From: Siphonodentalium dalli
Taxonomy: Eukaryota; Mollusca; Scaphopoda; Gadilida; Siphonodentaliidae
Reading direction: 5' to 3'
Length of the DNA: 64,000 bases
Assembly: GCA_032622095.1 (NCBI GenBank)
Contig: CP136064.1
Location: 50,472,073-50,536,072 of the forward strand
A program made the translations under genes and the position numbers. Shown piece by piece: positions 8,356 through 20,110 of the stretch; position 1 is the stretch's first letter, and every line of letters begins with the position of its first letter. The notes beneath the pieces are model-generated. The model did not search any database. It was given only the letters and a program-made list of their open reading frames with translations, and was not told where the DNA came from.

Positions 8356-9537
8356 ACTACGCGGGTATAGTGCCCAGTCAGAGACGTGGCGACAGGGGGG
8401 GGGGGGGTTGGGGTGGGTGTCTCACCCCCCAACTTTGGTCAAAATTTTCAACAGTTGGAAATTTCGTACCTGCCAAAACATTAGTTGGAAATTTCACATC
8501 AATAATAGGTTGAAAATGTTCTTGTAGTTTGATTTTCAAACAATATATTGGGGGGAATTAATTGTTTTTGGACCAATATTTGCATAATTCCTATTTTTTG
8601 TCAAAATTTTGGACTGAAATTGTCATCAGTTGGAAAATTTCCAACACTTGGAAAGATTGTATCCTGGTCCCTCCCCCGTGGCAAGCCAAAAACTGCTAGT
8701 TAATTTAAGAAAACAATATTGTCATACATTTGGTCAACATGGTCATTGGAATTGTCATCAGTTGGAAATTTTCCAACCTAAGTGGGGCTTTCAGGTTTGA
8801 AATTTCCAACTCTAGGAAGGCTTGAGATTAGTCTAGATGCTAGGATTTTCTTGTTCAGATTTAAAAAAATTCGCACACCGGGCCGAACCTTGGTCGGCCC
8901 GGTGTGTCATTGTGCCTCCCCCGTGGCAATACAAACCTGCTAATTTAAGTTTAACAAAATAATATTTTACTACATTTGGTTAAACTTGTAGACTGAAATG
9001 GTCATCAGTTGGAGAAATTTCCAACCTGAGGGGGGATATGAGGTTTGAAATTTCCAACACTAGGAAAGCTTCAGTTGAGGCTAGTCTAGATGCTAGGATT
9101 TGCAATTTTCTTGTATAGTTTACAACCATGGTCCGCCCGGTGTGTCCTGGTCTCTTTCCGTAGCCGTGTGCATTTGTCAAGAGTTAGACCACTAGATGAT
9201 ATGATGTATGCAATTTTTCAGGTTAAAATATAAAATATCTGAATTTTCTCATACCGGGAATATTGGTTTGTGAATATATAGGATATTAGACCTGAGCACG
9301 GAGGTGCAAGGGAGGGGTGCAAACACTGGTGCAAATGGAATTATGCAAAATTTGTGTTTGGTCTGATTCTGATTCAAGGGGGGGGGGTGCAGTTGGAATT
9401 TCCCAAGGTTGACACCCCCAACGGAAACCCTCTAACCACGTCCCTGTGCCCAGTGGGGTAGGTATAGTTCACTCCGATTCGCGTCGTGACCTATACCTGA
9501 CTCATACCTACCCCACTGGGTACTATACCCGCATAGT
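8356..9537. mobile_element. 1.18-kb non-autonomous element with 23-bp terminal inverted repeats
   Basis: The ends actacgcgggtatagtgccc... (8356-8378) and its inverted partner (9515-9537) match at 21 of 23 positions. A further hairpin, cccagtggggtaggtata (9449-9466) with 9505-9520, lies just inside the right end. The interior has no ORF. It holds a G-run at ~8397 and two or three degenerate ~260-bp units containing catcagttggaaa...tttccaac (around 8600, 8750 and 9000). It looks like a MITE-scale DNA transposon of unknown superfamily. Confidence 0.65.
8590..9110. repeat. Degenerate ~260-bp internal tandem repeat
   Basis: The block running from gtcatcagttgga to gtctagatgctaggattt occurs at ~8755-8850 and ~9000-9105, with a partial copy at ~8610-8660. 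The recurrent ttggaaatt/aatttccaac words are short inverted pairs. Similar words reappear near 13250-13350. Confidence 0.65.
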
Positions 9538-9539
9538 TA

Positions 9540-9920
9540 ATTCCAAGCCTACTCTATTAAATATCTCCCATACTGTTCTATAAAAGTTATTTTGAAAGAT
9601 TTGGTCTCTCTCTCTCACACTTCGCCCCCTCTTTCATTATCTCCCCCCTTCTCTCTCTCTCTCTCTCCCTCCCTCTCTCTATCTATCTCTATCTCTCTCT
9701 CTCTCGTTCTGTAACTTTTTTCCGCTTCTGGGCGCCCAAAATTCCAGAAAATTGTTTTATTGAGACCCTGCTTTCGCTTGCTCTCTCGTGAGATACATTG
9801 GAGACATGTTTCTCTTTTCTCTGACTAACTATTCCATTTTGCAAACATGTAAATTTCCATCGATTTTGTACATTTTGGTGGCCGCTTTGGGACAGACATT
9901 CTACATATATGGACTACTAA
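9540..9920. repeat. Diverged dispersed repeat, copy C, with CT microsatellite
   Basis: It is homologous to 6755-7270 in direct orientation, but much of the interior is replaced by a CT-rich microsatellite. An open frame at 9788-10279 crosses this repeat and is not convincing as a gene. Confidence 0.55.
9606..9714. repeat. CT-rich microsatellite
   Basis: Interrupted (ct)n and (ctat)n runs over about 110 bp on the plus strand. Confidence 0.9.
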
Positions 9921-11100
9921 GCATAGTTTGTGTATACTTCGATGTATTACTAATTTGGCATGAATTGAAGTGGGAATTCTCTCCAAGTCGGATTTTATAT
10001 ATGTTGTTCTGCACACAGTCCGTACATTTTGCGACCAAAACAACTTCTTTGCCAATTTCTTCCGGGTCTAACTGCATATATATCGACCATACTATATTGC
10101 ATGAGTTTTGTTTCAAACCTCACACGACTTGCAGTATTGCCTTAAACAAGGGCGTTCGGTGGCAATTGTCGTGTACCTCTCACGTGATATTAAATGGATA
10201 TATGATACGCAGTCGGATCCAATATATATTACAGTGTATTAAAGACATATTATGGACTTGTTCAGATGCGTGGAATTGATAAGTTAGTATCATTCTACCA
10301 ACATCGCCAAAAATTTCAAAACAATCGACTATACCACTCCACATAAAACACCATCTGAACTAGGCTCAATTGTAAATATTTACATATTGATTCGGGTCGC
10401 AATTATCGGCTATAAACTAACACAAATGATTTCGTCATCGAGAGTCATTGCATTTAATTAATATATAAGAATGACGGTGTGTATGGTCAATTTGGTTTAA
10501 TATTCGTAACAAAATAACTGATTTGAGCAAGATTATTCTCAATTTATATTTGATCACCATAGTGGAGTGTTTCACATCACTTTAATCTTGAAGCACTCGT
10601 ATTCGTTGTATAGCCCAATGGCAATGGTGTTTGTTACCAGATCACTGGGGCAATAATGGTGTGAAACGCATCGGAACTAAATCACTATACTCGGTGGCTG
10701 TGTTTATATCTGGAAATTATATTTGGTTGTATTCATCAAGGCCACATATACGCGAAACTTACGTTTTCTGCAACTGCATCACCGAGTTTATCCCTTCTCG
10801 CTACTGTTACATAAAGCTGCTGCACTCAAAACCACAAATAGCAACATTGCGTGCATGTTCAATGTTGGAATAACATCTTTAAACAATGATCACCTGATAT
10901 TTAGCATGAGTACGTGGGTGGTGATTTGAATTGCAAATAGCCATGACACAATCTCATATTTCTGGCACCACATCTCATAAAGGAAATAAACGATCACTCA
11001 ACAAGATATGGACTGTCGTCCGGTGCATAACCCCTTGTGCCATACCGCCTGGTGTGGGCATATCTATAACCTATGACTGATATACTCAGATAGATGAACC
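9920..11100. repeat. Spacer containing an inverted copy of repeat B
   Basis: Bases ~10690-10870 are the diverged reverse complement of ~7545-7735, so the two face each other across 3 kb. The remainder shows no gene. Confidence 0.5.
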
Positions 11101-11830
11101 AAAAATCAGCATTTTCATATAAACAAAGATGAATAACTTTAGAACGAATTACCTAAACAAACCGGTTGAATACGCCATTAAATGTCCTCATAGTGGTGAA
11201 CATCCATACCAAATTTCATTGAGATCCGAGCGTTATACTGGTCAAGTTATGGTCAGAACAGACATCGGACCGACCAAAAAGACAACATTTCCAGATAAAC
11301 AAAGATGAATAACTCTAGAATGGAAAACCAGAACGAAACGATTGAATTCTATATTGAATATACCCATAGTAGTGAACATACAAACAAAATTTCATTGAGA
11401 TCCGAGGACTACTGTTCAAGTTATGACCTCACCAGACATTGAATGGACAAAAAAGCCAACATTTCCAGATAAACAAAGATGAATAACTCTAGAATGGAAA
11501 AACCGAACAAAACGATGGAACCTTCTATGGAATGTCCTTATAGTAGTTAACATCCATAACATATTGCATTGAGATCACATCACAACTGTTGAAGTTATGA
11601 CATGAACAGACATCAGACGGACAAAAGCCAACATTTCCAGATAAACAAAGATGAATAATTCTAGAATGGAAAATCCGAACAAAACGATGGAACCCTCTAT
11701 TTAATGTCCCCATAGTAGTGAACATCCATACCAAATTTCATTGAGATCCGAGCACTACTGTTCAAGTTATGACATGAACAGAGGACGGGCGTACGGACAG
11801 GTGCAAAACTGTATACCCCATTTATTTTTA
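11100..11830. repeat. Satellite of about four ~180-bp units
   Basis: Each unit contains agataaacaaagatgaata, then catagtagtgaacatcca, aaatttcattgagatccga and a sub-block ending aagttatga. Starts fall near 11105, 11290, 11465 and 11640. Units differ by scattered substitutions. A single diverged unit seems to recur at about 58010-58140. Short ORFs in this stretch are repeat artefacts. Confidence 0.85.
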
Positions 11831-12690
11831 AAAGGGGGTATAGATATGAAGAAATGCCTGGGACGGACAGTTGCAATACTGTATGCCCCCCTTTAAAAAA
11901 AGGGGGTATAAATATGAAGAACTGCCTGGGGTTGGTGGCAGCACCCGTGATATCCAACCTCGTTTTTTTTTAGCTCAACTTGTCATCCGTCCGTGCCACA
12001 TCCCTCATCTGATCGTCGACAAACTTCATATGGCTCTTCGGGGGTCACCTCTATAGATGCAGCCCACATTTATTTGATATTTATATTTAACATTTACAGG
12101 CATGTTTAGTATTTTACCACCTAAAATATATGGACGCCGGCAGCCATTTTGAAATTTACTCTTTGCATGCATGACTAATTCTTTGGCACACCTTACATGT
12201 ATATATATATATATTCCTCATTCGATCGTCACGAAACTTCATACGGATCTTAGGGGTGACCACTAGATGGGAGCTATCGAATTTCAAAGATTTTCGATCA
12301 AAAACCTTGCCGCCAGCAGCCATATTTAATTGAACTCTTTTTCCATGACTAAATCCTTCGTTGTTCTTTCGATTGGTCCCAAACTTCACATGGATATTCG
12401 GGTTGATCAAATTGTTCCGAAATTCATTAAAAAACATGGCTGCTCTTGGATTTCACATTTGAATCCACCAGCACACCATGCAGTGGGAGCTATGGAATTT
12501 GAACGATTTTCGATGAAAAACAAGTCCGCCGGCAGGCATCTAGAATTATACTCTTTGAATGATTAAATACTTCGGCATGCCTTATATACATCCAACATTT
12601 TTCATTCAGTTGATCTCAAACATCATATAGCTCTTCGGGTTGACCACCCGTATTACATAAAACTGTCCGCATACCGTATCGCTCCATTTA
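11830..12690. repeat. Degenerate ~200-bp repeats, non-coding
   Basis: Three diverged units around 12130, 12310 and 12525 share gccagcagccat...actcttt...catgactaa and a following block ending cttcatatggctctt or similar. The pattern is similar in style to the preceding satellite. No gene is recognised. Confidence 0.55.
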
Positions 12691-13435
12691 CTTTTTAATG
12701 TATGATATTATCTCTCCAAGTTGAGCTACATGGTCATGGACACTTTAATCTTTCCTCGCGTACAGGAAACGTTAACATGCGTTGGACATGATGTTACTCC
12801 TTTTTGTCCGTATTCACCCGGGGCCATATCATGTTATACTGCAGTGCCTCCTTAGTTGGTCTGGAGTTAGTGAAAGTCCAGTATGAGGGTTCTTTCCTTG
12901 GCGTGTTCAGATTTGGCAGCTGTGTCTTGTCCCCGGGATAAACTGAGGATGCTAGAAAGACAGTTTTCGACACTTTATTATTTGTACTTGCATTCTGTAA
13001 CACTAATTGAACAACCACTCAATTGGTCACTTGGGTGGTGTGGCTCGCTGTGAGCTGCATCAGGGAAGGCGCATGCAACCGTCTACGACGAATCCATCAC
13101 GCGCCGAAGAACACAGGAAGAACAAGGATGCCGCCAGTTTCTGGGACATGGTTACAGAGGATATTTATTGAGGGAGATGGTGTGTCCAACCCCCCCCCCT
13201 TGTAGACTGCCTTCCACCTTTGGGAAACTTGAGTTGCCCCCCCCCCCCTCCTTGAGTTAGAATTTTCCAACTGATACCTCACTGGCTGGTTAGAAATTCC
13301 AGCCTAACACCACTGTTGGACATTTCGAACTGTTGCCTAAAGTTCAAGTCTAAAATTGTCACTGAAAGTAAGATAATATTTAAACCTTTGTCTAAAATGA
13401 CTAGACATTGGTTGGAAACCATCTGCGTTTTGTTT
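12690..13435. other. No recognised feature
   Basis: A minus-strand open frame of 74 codons (12794-13018) has no recognisable motif. C-runs occur at ~13190 and ~13240. Words resembling the 8590-9110 repeat lie near 13260-13340. Confidence 0.4.
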
Positions 13436-13439
13436 TTAT

Positions 13440-14230
13440 TGCCGCACAGCTAGCGGTATGATGTAAGAACAGATTAATCGAGTAAAGCTATGCTCAAGTG
13501 GGAAACAGTAGGAAAGTGTGTTAAAACAATATGAGTAAGGCCACGGGTCGGCGTGAAACGTCTCGCTCGCGCGCGTCACACAGCGAGCGGGATGATATAA
13601 GAACAGATTAAAGGTACGGTTGGCCTTGGCGGTGGGTATCCTGTGAAAATATTTCCAACCGTCAAAAACCGTCACAAACAGAAAGAACATCAAAATGTAG
13701 ACAGACTTTGTCCGTATACAAATAAGAAATATCGCATAAACAGTATGTTATTGTCATATGGATGACCATTGTTATGTAAACAAAAGCATAAAAAGTTACT
13801 TTTCTGGTGTGTGTTTATATTATGATGGTAAACATAAAGAGCGTTCTTTGTGGGTGAATTCCTGATATGGAACTAATAAAGAGCGTTTATGCCATTTGTG
13901 TGTGATTAGCCAGTAGCATTGTGCTGTCTTCTGTAACACAATCAGGCTCTTGCTTAGGTAAAATATAGTAGGTCATTATGATAACATGCTGTTTACGCGA
14001 TGGTCATGGTATATATGAACGAAACTGTATGCGTTTTACTGTTTTTTCTGTTTACGGTGATTGGAACAAATATGAATATTTTCGACAACTAAGGCCTCAC
14101 GTATCTTTAATCGAGTAAATATATGCTCAAGTGGGAACCAACAGGAAAGTGTGTCAAAACTATAGGATTAAGAACACGCATAGTTGTGAATCGTCTCGCT
14201 CGCGGTGTGACAGTCAAAACAAATCGCCGA
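13440..14230. repeat. Tandem unit (~135 bp) split by a MITE
   Basis: A unit with gatgtaagaacagattaatcg...tatgctcaagtggga...cgtctcgctcgcg occurs intact at ~13456-13590. It occurs again as 13590-13611 plus 14107-14215, interrupted by the family A MITE. The uninterrupted unit carries one TTAA (13474-13477) exactly where the MITE is bracketed by two, so it is an internal empty site. Confidence 0.85.
13608..14110 (+). mobile_element. TTAA-flanked MITE, family A, copy 1
   Basis: TTAA target duplications lie at 13608-13611 and 14107-14110, and the body is 495 bp. The ends are aaggtacggttggcc and an inverted aaagatacgtgaggcc-type terminus. There is no transposase. The neighbouring tandem unit shows the empty target with one TTAA. 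TTAA targeting is characteristic of piggyBac elements; Tc1/mariner (TA target) is the less likely alternative. Confidence 0.88.
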
Positions 14231-14720
14231 TATGACCTAAATATGGTCTCTAACCTATGCGTGACGTAGCGTGTGTGAACAAGCCATCGGAACAATCTCA
14301 ATCTATTTTTGAACTGAAATTACCAACTTCTGTTGATTCATGCATGACATTTCCTGCTTTTCAAATTTTTGACCAAGTTTGGGGAGTGAGACAGCCATTT
14401 AGCACGGCTGTTCCCAAACAAACGCATGAGAAACATCCGGTGTTACAAATATTTCACACAAAAGTGTTTTAACGGATAAATTTTCAATCAAAATGTGGTA
14501 ATGTCCAGAAAATAGCCACATAAACTATCCCGCTTCATAGTAAATAATTCATAGATAAATTCATTTCCTAGTAACTGAAGATCCAATTGTCTGGTTTCCT
14601 GACCCATAATTGTTATTTTACACCGAACTTATACAACAAGTTCAGGAAAGATATCCATAAATTTGAAGAGTGTTAATTTACTCATCACATGTATTATACA
14701 GTCGCCTCTAGAATGGACTT
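14231..14720. other. No recognised feature
   Basis: An AT-rich non-coding stretch between MITEs. A plus-strand open frame at 14257-14472 shows no motif. Confidence 0.35.
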
Positions 14721-14721
14721 T

Positions 14722-14964
14722 ACTAACCCTTCCATGACTGGAGCTTCCTGAAAATTTGCGGAAACCCTGTGCCAATGTATTCTCTTATATATACGAGTCT
14801 CGCATGTATAAGAGCATGTATTGACCCAACACTATTTACATACACCTTGTAAGCCAGTGTGGTGTTCTCTTATATATATATATGCGAGACTCGTGCATAT
14901 AAAAGAGAATGCATGGCACATGATCATTAATGCTGCACCAGCGGAGCTCCCGTCACGAAGGGGC
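14722..14964. mobile_element. Family B MITE, diverged, two internal hairpin parts
   Basis: The left end aacccttccatgactggagc and a right end ending ggagctcccgtcacgaagggg form imperfect inverted repeats. The interior has tatata-containing hairpin halves (14778-14815 and 14850-14915). It is closely related to 48311-48561. The left target reads ctaa and the right one is lost. Confidence 0.65.
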
Positions 14965-15132
14965 GAAAGTCGCTAAGATGACTTGCATGCACAAACGTTT
15001 CAATGCAGATTTTCCAATGTATGAACGCATTGTCTCATGATATTCACTGCGGTTTATCTGTTGCCACCGGTGCCGAGCAGTTGTTGACCCGTTGACATTG
15101 CGTGCTATCCAGTGCTAATTTATTTAAACCAC

Positions 15133-15389
15133 TTAACCCTTCATATGCTAAATAGACTATCTTTGTCGGTTAAAAGTATACAACGGAATAGTCTATTATT
15201 CATTTGGCGGGATGTTAAAGTGATAAAAGCAGACGACAGATAAATACAACTGTATAGAAGTAGCCATATTTATTGAGGGAAATGTTTAGATGATAAGTTC
15301 CGACAAATGACCGCTTGTTAAACTTATTATCTGAACATTTCCCTTGTGATAACTACTCATCAATGATGCGTTAGTATAGAGAGGGTTAA
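15133..15389. mobile_element. TTAA-flanked MITE, family B-like, 257 bp
   Basis: TTAA lies at 15133-15136 and 15386-15389, with termini cccttcatatgctaa and the inverted ttagtatagagaggg. An internal hairpin pairs aaatgtttagatgataag with cttattatctgaacattt. It is non-coding. Confidence 0.75.
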
Positions 15390-15797
15390 ACGGACAAAGA
15401 TCATTCCAACTTCCAAATTATGTCTATGTAATTTGGAAGGAGGTATAACATAGTGCCAACACGAACTATCGATATACCGGCCTCATGTGCTCTGAAAAAT
15501 ACTTTGCATGGCCACAGCCATCTTCAAGCTGTTTTAAATTTTTCGCACAGAAATGGAACAGACACTCTTTATTTCTACATATCAGGAATATACTTACAGG
15601 GAACGCTCTATTTTGTTTCATGGCGTACACATGGCTGGTTGTTTTATTAGGACCCAAACATCGTGTCCACTGCTGTATGTTTTATGACTTCAATGCGTCT
15701 TTCTGTAACATATAATGCTCGTAGAAAGGTAGTTCACGTAATTATCGATACCGGGAAAAATTCAACAACAAAAAATATTAGGTGTAAAAGCGAGATC
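15390..15797. other. Spacer, one short hairpin
   Basis: The hairpin cttccaaatta...taatttggaag lies near 15410-15440. Overlapping short ORFs on both strands (15453-15848) show no family motif. Confidence 0.35.
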
Positions 15798-15989
15798 ACT
15801 GAGTCGCGGCCATTATTGGATTCCTCCAGCCACCGTTCCGCGATTTAAGTGATACAGGTCAAATTTCTGGAGGGGCATTCTATATATGGAACTTTTGAAT
15901 ATTCATGTGATGCATCTCTAGTACATTGACCTGTAGCACTTAAACCGCGGAACGGGGGCTGGGTGAATACAATATGGCCGCGACTCAGT
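15798..15989. mobile_element. Palindromic MITE with ~63-bp arms
   Basis: Left arm 15798-15861 (actgagtcgcggccat...) pairs with right arm 15926-15989 with a few mismatches, around a ~60-bp loop. It is non-coding and the superfamily is not assigned. Confidence 0.75.
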
Positions 15990-16027
15990 TGTCTGGCTTA
16001 TTTTGGAGCGCAAACAGCGAAGTGTCT

Positions 16028-16533
16028 TTAAAGGCACGTGAGGCCTTAATTGTCGAAAATATTCATATTTGGTCCAATCACCGTAAACAGAAAAACATTA
16101 AAACGCATACAGTTTCGTTCATATATACCATGACCATCGCGTAAACAGCATGTTAACATAAATACCTACTATATTTTACCTAAGCAATTAAGAGCCTGAT
16201 TGGGTTACAGAGGACAGCACAATGCTACTGGCTAATCACACACAAATGGCATAAACGCTCTTTATTAGTTCCATATCAGGAAGTCATCAACAAAGAACGC
16301 TCTTTATGTTTACCATCATAATATAAACAAACACCAGAAAAGTAACTTTTTATGCTTTTGTTTACATAACAATGGTTAAACATATGAGAATAACATACTG
16401 TTTATGCGATATTTCTTATTTATATACGGACAAAGTATGTCTACATTTTGTTGTTCTTTCTGTTTGTGGCGGTTTTTGACGGGTGGAAATATTTTCACAG
16501 GATACCCACCGCCAAGGCCAACCGTACCTTTAA
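16028..16533 (-). mobile_element. TTAA-flanked MITE, family A, copy 2
   Basis: TTAA lies at 16028-16031 and 16530-16533. Orientation is opposite to copy 1, starting aaggcacgtgaggcc. It is near full length and non-coding. Confidence 0.88.
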
Positions 16534-16772
16534 GAGGACTACGGTAGAGGTTTGTTTCAACAATGCGTGATGCTTTTCCATTTGATATCTCAAGCAAGCT
16601 GCATAAACCTTGAGAGAATAATACTTCGGCAGGTTATGTTTCTAAAATTCACAAACAAAAAGTGCGTCACTGCGCATGCGTGTCCAGTGCGCGTCTTGGT
16701 GAACAATAATTTGTTTCGACAAAAGCAATGCATAATCTCAAGTCTGAAGCCGTGGATTCACAACGTCTGCAA

Positions 16773-17219
16773 TTAACCCTTTACCCAACAAAACGGCAAA
16801 AAACGCCCAAATAAAGCTTCAACAGCCTAAAATACCCTGTGCCAATGCATTCTCTTATATATGCGAGTCGACCATAGGTCGCCTCGCATATATAAGAGAA
16901 TGCATTGGCCTAACAATTTTTTTTCATTTTTTTTAAAATAAATGTTTCTTACAATTTAAAATAAGAAACATCCATTACCCTGAAGGGAGCCCCACACATA
17001 TATAGAAGCATATAGAAGAGTGTCGTCTGCTCATGTTTGTCTGGGGCTCTGTATGGGTGAAATTATAAAATTGTTAAAGAATACAAAAACAAATTTATTC
17101 AAATTGTAAACAATTGTTAGGCCAATGCATTCTCTTATATATGCGAGGCGACCTATGGTCGACTCGCATATATAAGAGAATGCATTGGCACAGGGCCGTT
17201 CTTTTGGGTAAAGGGTTAA
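16773..17219. mobile_element. TTAA-flanked MITE, family B, with two internal hairpins
   Basis: TTAA lies at 16773-16776 and 17216-17219, with termini ccctttacccaacaaaacgg and inverted gggtaaaggg, close to the CCCTTT-type ends of piggyBac elements. Near each end is a ~75-bp near-perfect hairpin (16845-16910 and 17122-17190) whose arms contain tgcattctcttatatatgcg. The two hairpins are themselves inverted relative to each other. Confidence 0.88.
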
Positions 17220-17686
17220 AGCGAGAAGCAGATGCGAAAAAGCGGTCTTTATTGGTTATGTTCGTGATTTGAATCTTTAACAACATGACACTTCGAACTC
17301 GTCTTGAGCTTCCTGAATGCAATTTGATTATAAAATTTACTCTCTACAGTCTGACGTGATTGCATACAAATGCCAAACAAGCATTGATCACCATGTATCG
17401 ATTTCGTGTTTATTAGCTGTGTGCTTTCTGCTACTCATGCAGTCTATTATTTGAAATGAAGTTCAAAGTCAGACGAAATAATATGGGAAGTTTAATTTAA
17501 TCGAGAATATTTTGTTTGGAGTGCAAGTAGAAATGCAAATGTAATTTAGAACAAAGCTTTGAATAGTGTATATATGAGGACTGTAATAACACTATCGTCG
17601 ACTGAGTGCTATTGTGTTCTTTAGAAGTCCATTTTGGCGAGGAACTGAGATATTGGTATCGTTCGATTCAGCGCGTATGATATATA
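17220..17686. other. No recognised feature
   Basis: An AT-rich stretch without a supported gene or repeat. Confidence 0.35.
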
Positions 17687-17866
17687 TACAGTAATGCCCT
17701 ATATAATCGACTCCTTAACTACAGCAGAATTATGGGTAATTTTTCAGGATTTAGTCAGTGAGAGCTTTCTGGTGAATGGCAACAAGCCATATTTCCGACT
17801 AAATCCTGAAAAATTACCCATAATTCTGCTGTGGTTAAAGGTTCGATTATTTAGTGCATTACTGTA
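17687..17866. mobile_element. TA-flanked pogo/Tigger-like MITE
   Basis: TA duplications at 17687-17688 and 17865-17866 bracket 176 bp with termini CAGTAATGC and GCATTACTG. The TIR arms extend inward ~70 bp (including cagcagaattatgggtaatt). CAGT-type ends plus TA target is the hallmark of pogo/Tigger (Tc1/mariner) MITEs. Confidence 0.85.
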
Positions 17867-17929
17867 GCTATCATTGACGAAATGGTGACTTGATTCAATG
17901 ATACATATCTGCCATGACTATAGCAGGGA

Positions 17930-20110
17930 ATGACGTTTTGTGTTCTCTCCTTCGAAAAGTCAAGTATTCGTTTTTATGAAGCTGTCAATCAACGTAACTT
18001 AATCCTAGATCATGGAACCTTGGTGGGACTATATCATCACGGAAAACGCGGAAGTACTTATCTCGGGATCCTGCAGACAAATCTGCATCCGCAACAAAGC
18101 GAGCTGACCAAATGTCCGACAAGTTACCCGCATTTACTTCCCCTTAGCTGGCAAAGAAATACTAAAGTCGTGCTTACCAACAACCATGTCAAGACTGATT
18201 AAAGCTGTGGTTCTTCCCAGAGCACTATATGGTGGTGAGTTGTTTCCAGATTGAAACGCATGAGCTCTTCAAACACTGGAAAAGGTGGTGCTTTTGTGTG
18301 AAATTCCCATATTAGAACCAGTACCAATATTGCACCCAGTTGTATGGGTCTTCTTCCAAGGGACTCCACATGCACGAGGTAACTCATATTCATTGCAAAC
18401 CTCATTAATCTCCCGCGTGGCCACCAGACCACACTCGAAATATTTCTGCTGAAGCTGCGCTTTTTCTCCGCACGATGTAAATTTATGCGATTAAATAACT
18501 CAAATAATACTATTATGGCCTCATCTGTATGGAATAATCCGAAAATAAAAATCGGAGGTTCGTCGATCAACTTTAAATCGTGGAGAGATGCCGGAATATA
18601 TTTTATAAATGATCCATTCCAATCAGATAATACATTCCATACCACACGCACACTTTATGCAACTTTCAACACCCACGTTGATTTCATAACAATCAACAGC
18701 TTAAAGCATCAGTTCATGTCATTGGCAAGTTCTCTTAATCAACCCTTAATCCGTATATCCTACCCATGTATATCCAACAATCTCACTCCGATACCACGTT
18801 ATGTAAAAGGCGGGCAATTATTTTATAAAATTCTATCAAATGGGAAAACTATGTCAAAAATGGGAATCCGAAATATGCGAGAAATATTTGAGCATGCCCT
18901 TTAAAACGATAACCGATACGAAATTCAGTGGCTCCAATTCAGAATAATCACACGAATTATTAGTACCAATAAATTTCTGAAGGTGGCTAACCTTCGAGTC
19001 GACGATCTTTGCAATCGTTGTCAAAACGTACAGGAAACCATTGCTCACATTTTCTGGGGTTGTCCCCACGTTCAAACCTTTATGAAAGAAATTGAAACAT
19101 GTACAAGAAATAACCAATTTCCCATTGATCCAACAAAAAAGAATATCATTATCGGTATAGATCATGAGAACAAAAATTCAAAAAGTAATCTGTGCCTACT
19201 AGCGCTGAAACAATCTATTATATATTTTGGAAGATCTGTCTGTGTATCTGTCTGTGTGTGTGTGTGTTCGCGATGAACTCGAAAACGGCCGATTTCGATG
19301 AAACTTGGTATGTGGGGGTATTTTCGGCCGGGGGGTGGCATGGGCCTATTAATTTGTCCGTGCGACGTGACCTTGACCTTGAAATCGGGTAATTTCAAGG
19401 TCAAACGCCCACATATCACGGGATTTCGATGAAACTTGGTATGTGGGGTTACATAAGGCCGGGGAGTGGCATAAACCTATTAATTTGCCGTTCGATGTGA
19501 CCTTGACCTTGAACTCGGGTCATTTCAAGGTCAAACGCCCGAATATCACGGGATTTCGATGAAACTTGGTATGTGGGGGTACTTTCGTATGGGGAGTCTC
19601 ATAAGCATATTCATTTGCCCGTGCGACGTGACCTTGAAATCGGGTCAATTCAAGGTCATATCGCCAATTTTGATGGGATTTCGACGAAATTTGATACGTG
19701 GGGTTACTTTTGTCCACTGAGTTTTTTGGACGGGTCGAGTCGTGACCCCGACCTGACCTTGACCTTCAAAATGATCAATTCAAGGTCAAACCGGGTAAAA
19801 CCGGATGGATTTCGACGGGCACGTTTGTCGGGTACTTTTGTCCGGGCAGTGTTTTGGACCCCACTTGACCTTGACCTTCAAAATGGACAATTCAAGGTCA
19901 AAGCCCGGACGAAGTCGGGTCACCTTCTAGTATATATATATAGAACAAAATTCACACCCACACAACTATCACTTAGATCGTTCCTTTGTGATCTTCAATT
20001 TAGGTATGAAAGCGAGAGATACAACGCAAAATGTAACATGAATTATGACACTTCGAAATGCCTTAAAAATAAAATAATAGAGTACAAAAATAAAATAATA
20101 GTGTATTGAA
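17930..20110 (+). pseudogene. Non-LTR retrotransposon 3' region (RT C-terminus and zf-RVT), interrupted
   Basis: Plus-strand reading shows, in several frames, the C-terminal part of a LINE ORF2. KAVVLPRALYGGEL lies near 18205-18240. A following domain runs from VWNNPKIKIGGSSI into SWRDAGIYFINDPF (18485-18904). The zinc-binding C-terminus CNRCQNVQETIAHIFWGC lies at about 19010-19065. After the insertion at 19235-19930, the ORF end resumes as SLRSFLCDLQFRYESERY and stops near 20108. This order matches L1/Tx1-like LINEs, where the Cys-Cys-His-Cys finger is a nucleic-acid binding tail. The catalytic RT core lies upstream and is missing. Frameshifts near 18230 and 18905 and the insertion make it non-functional. 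Confidence 0.75.
19235..19930 (+). mobile_element. Helitron-like non-autonomous insertion with ~140-bp tandem repeats
   Basis: The insertion begins TCTGTCTGTG after a host A and ends CTAG before a host T, the A|TC...CTRR|T arrangement of Helitrons. Seven bases before CTAG a short stem (cccggac-gaa-gtcggg, one bulge) gives the expected 3' hairpin. The interior starts with a GT-rich microsatellite, then four to five ~140-bp units containing gggatttcgatgaaacttgg and gtgaccttgacctt. It splits the LINE C-terminal coding region, so it is younger than that LINE. Mollusc Helitron-like elements with microsatellite plus tandem-repeat cores are known. Confidence 0.65.

Noticed and set aside
8395-8412. 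G-runs (also near 9380, 13190, 22190, 28845, 49250) as G-quadruplex elements
   Set aside because: Simple homopolymer tracts prone to sequencing error; no regulatory context.
18199-18651. 150-codon minus-strand ORF
   Set aside because: Antisense to LINE coding sequence on the plus strand.
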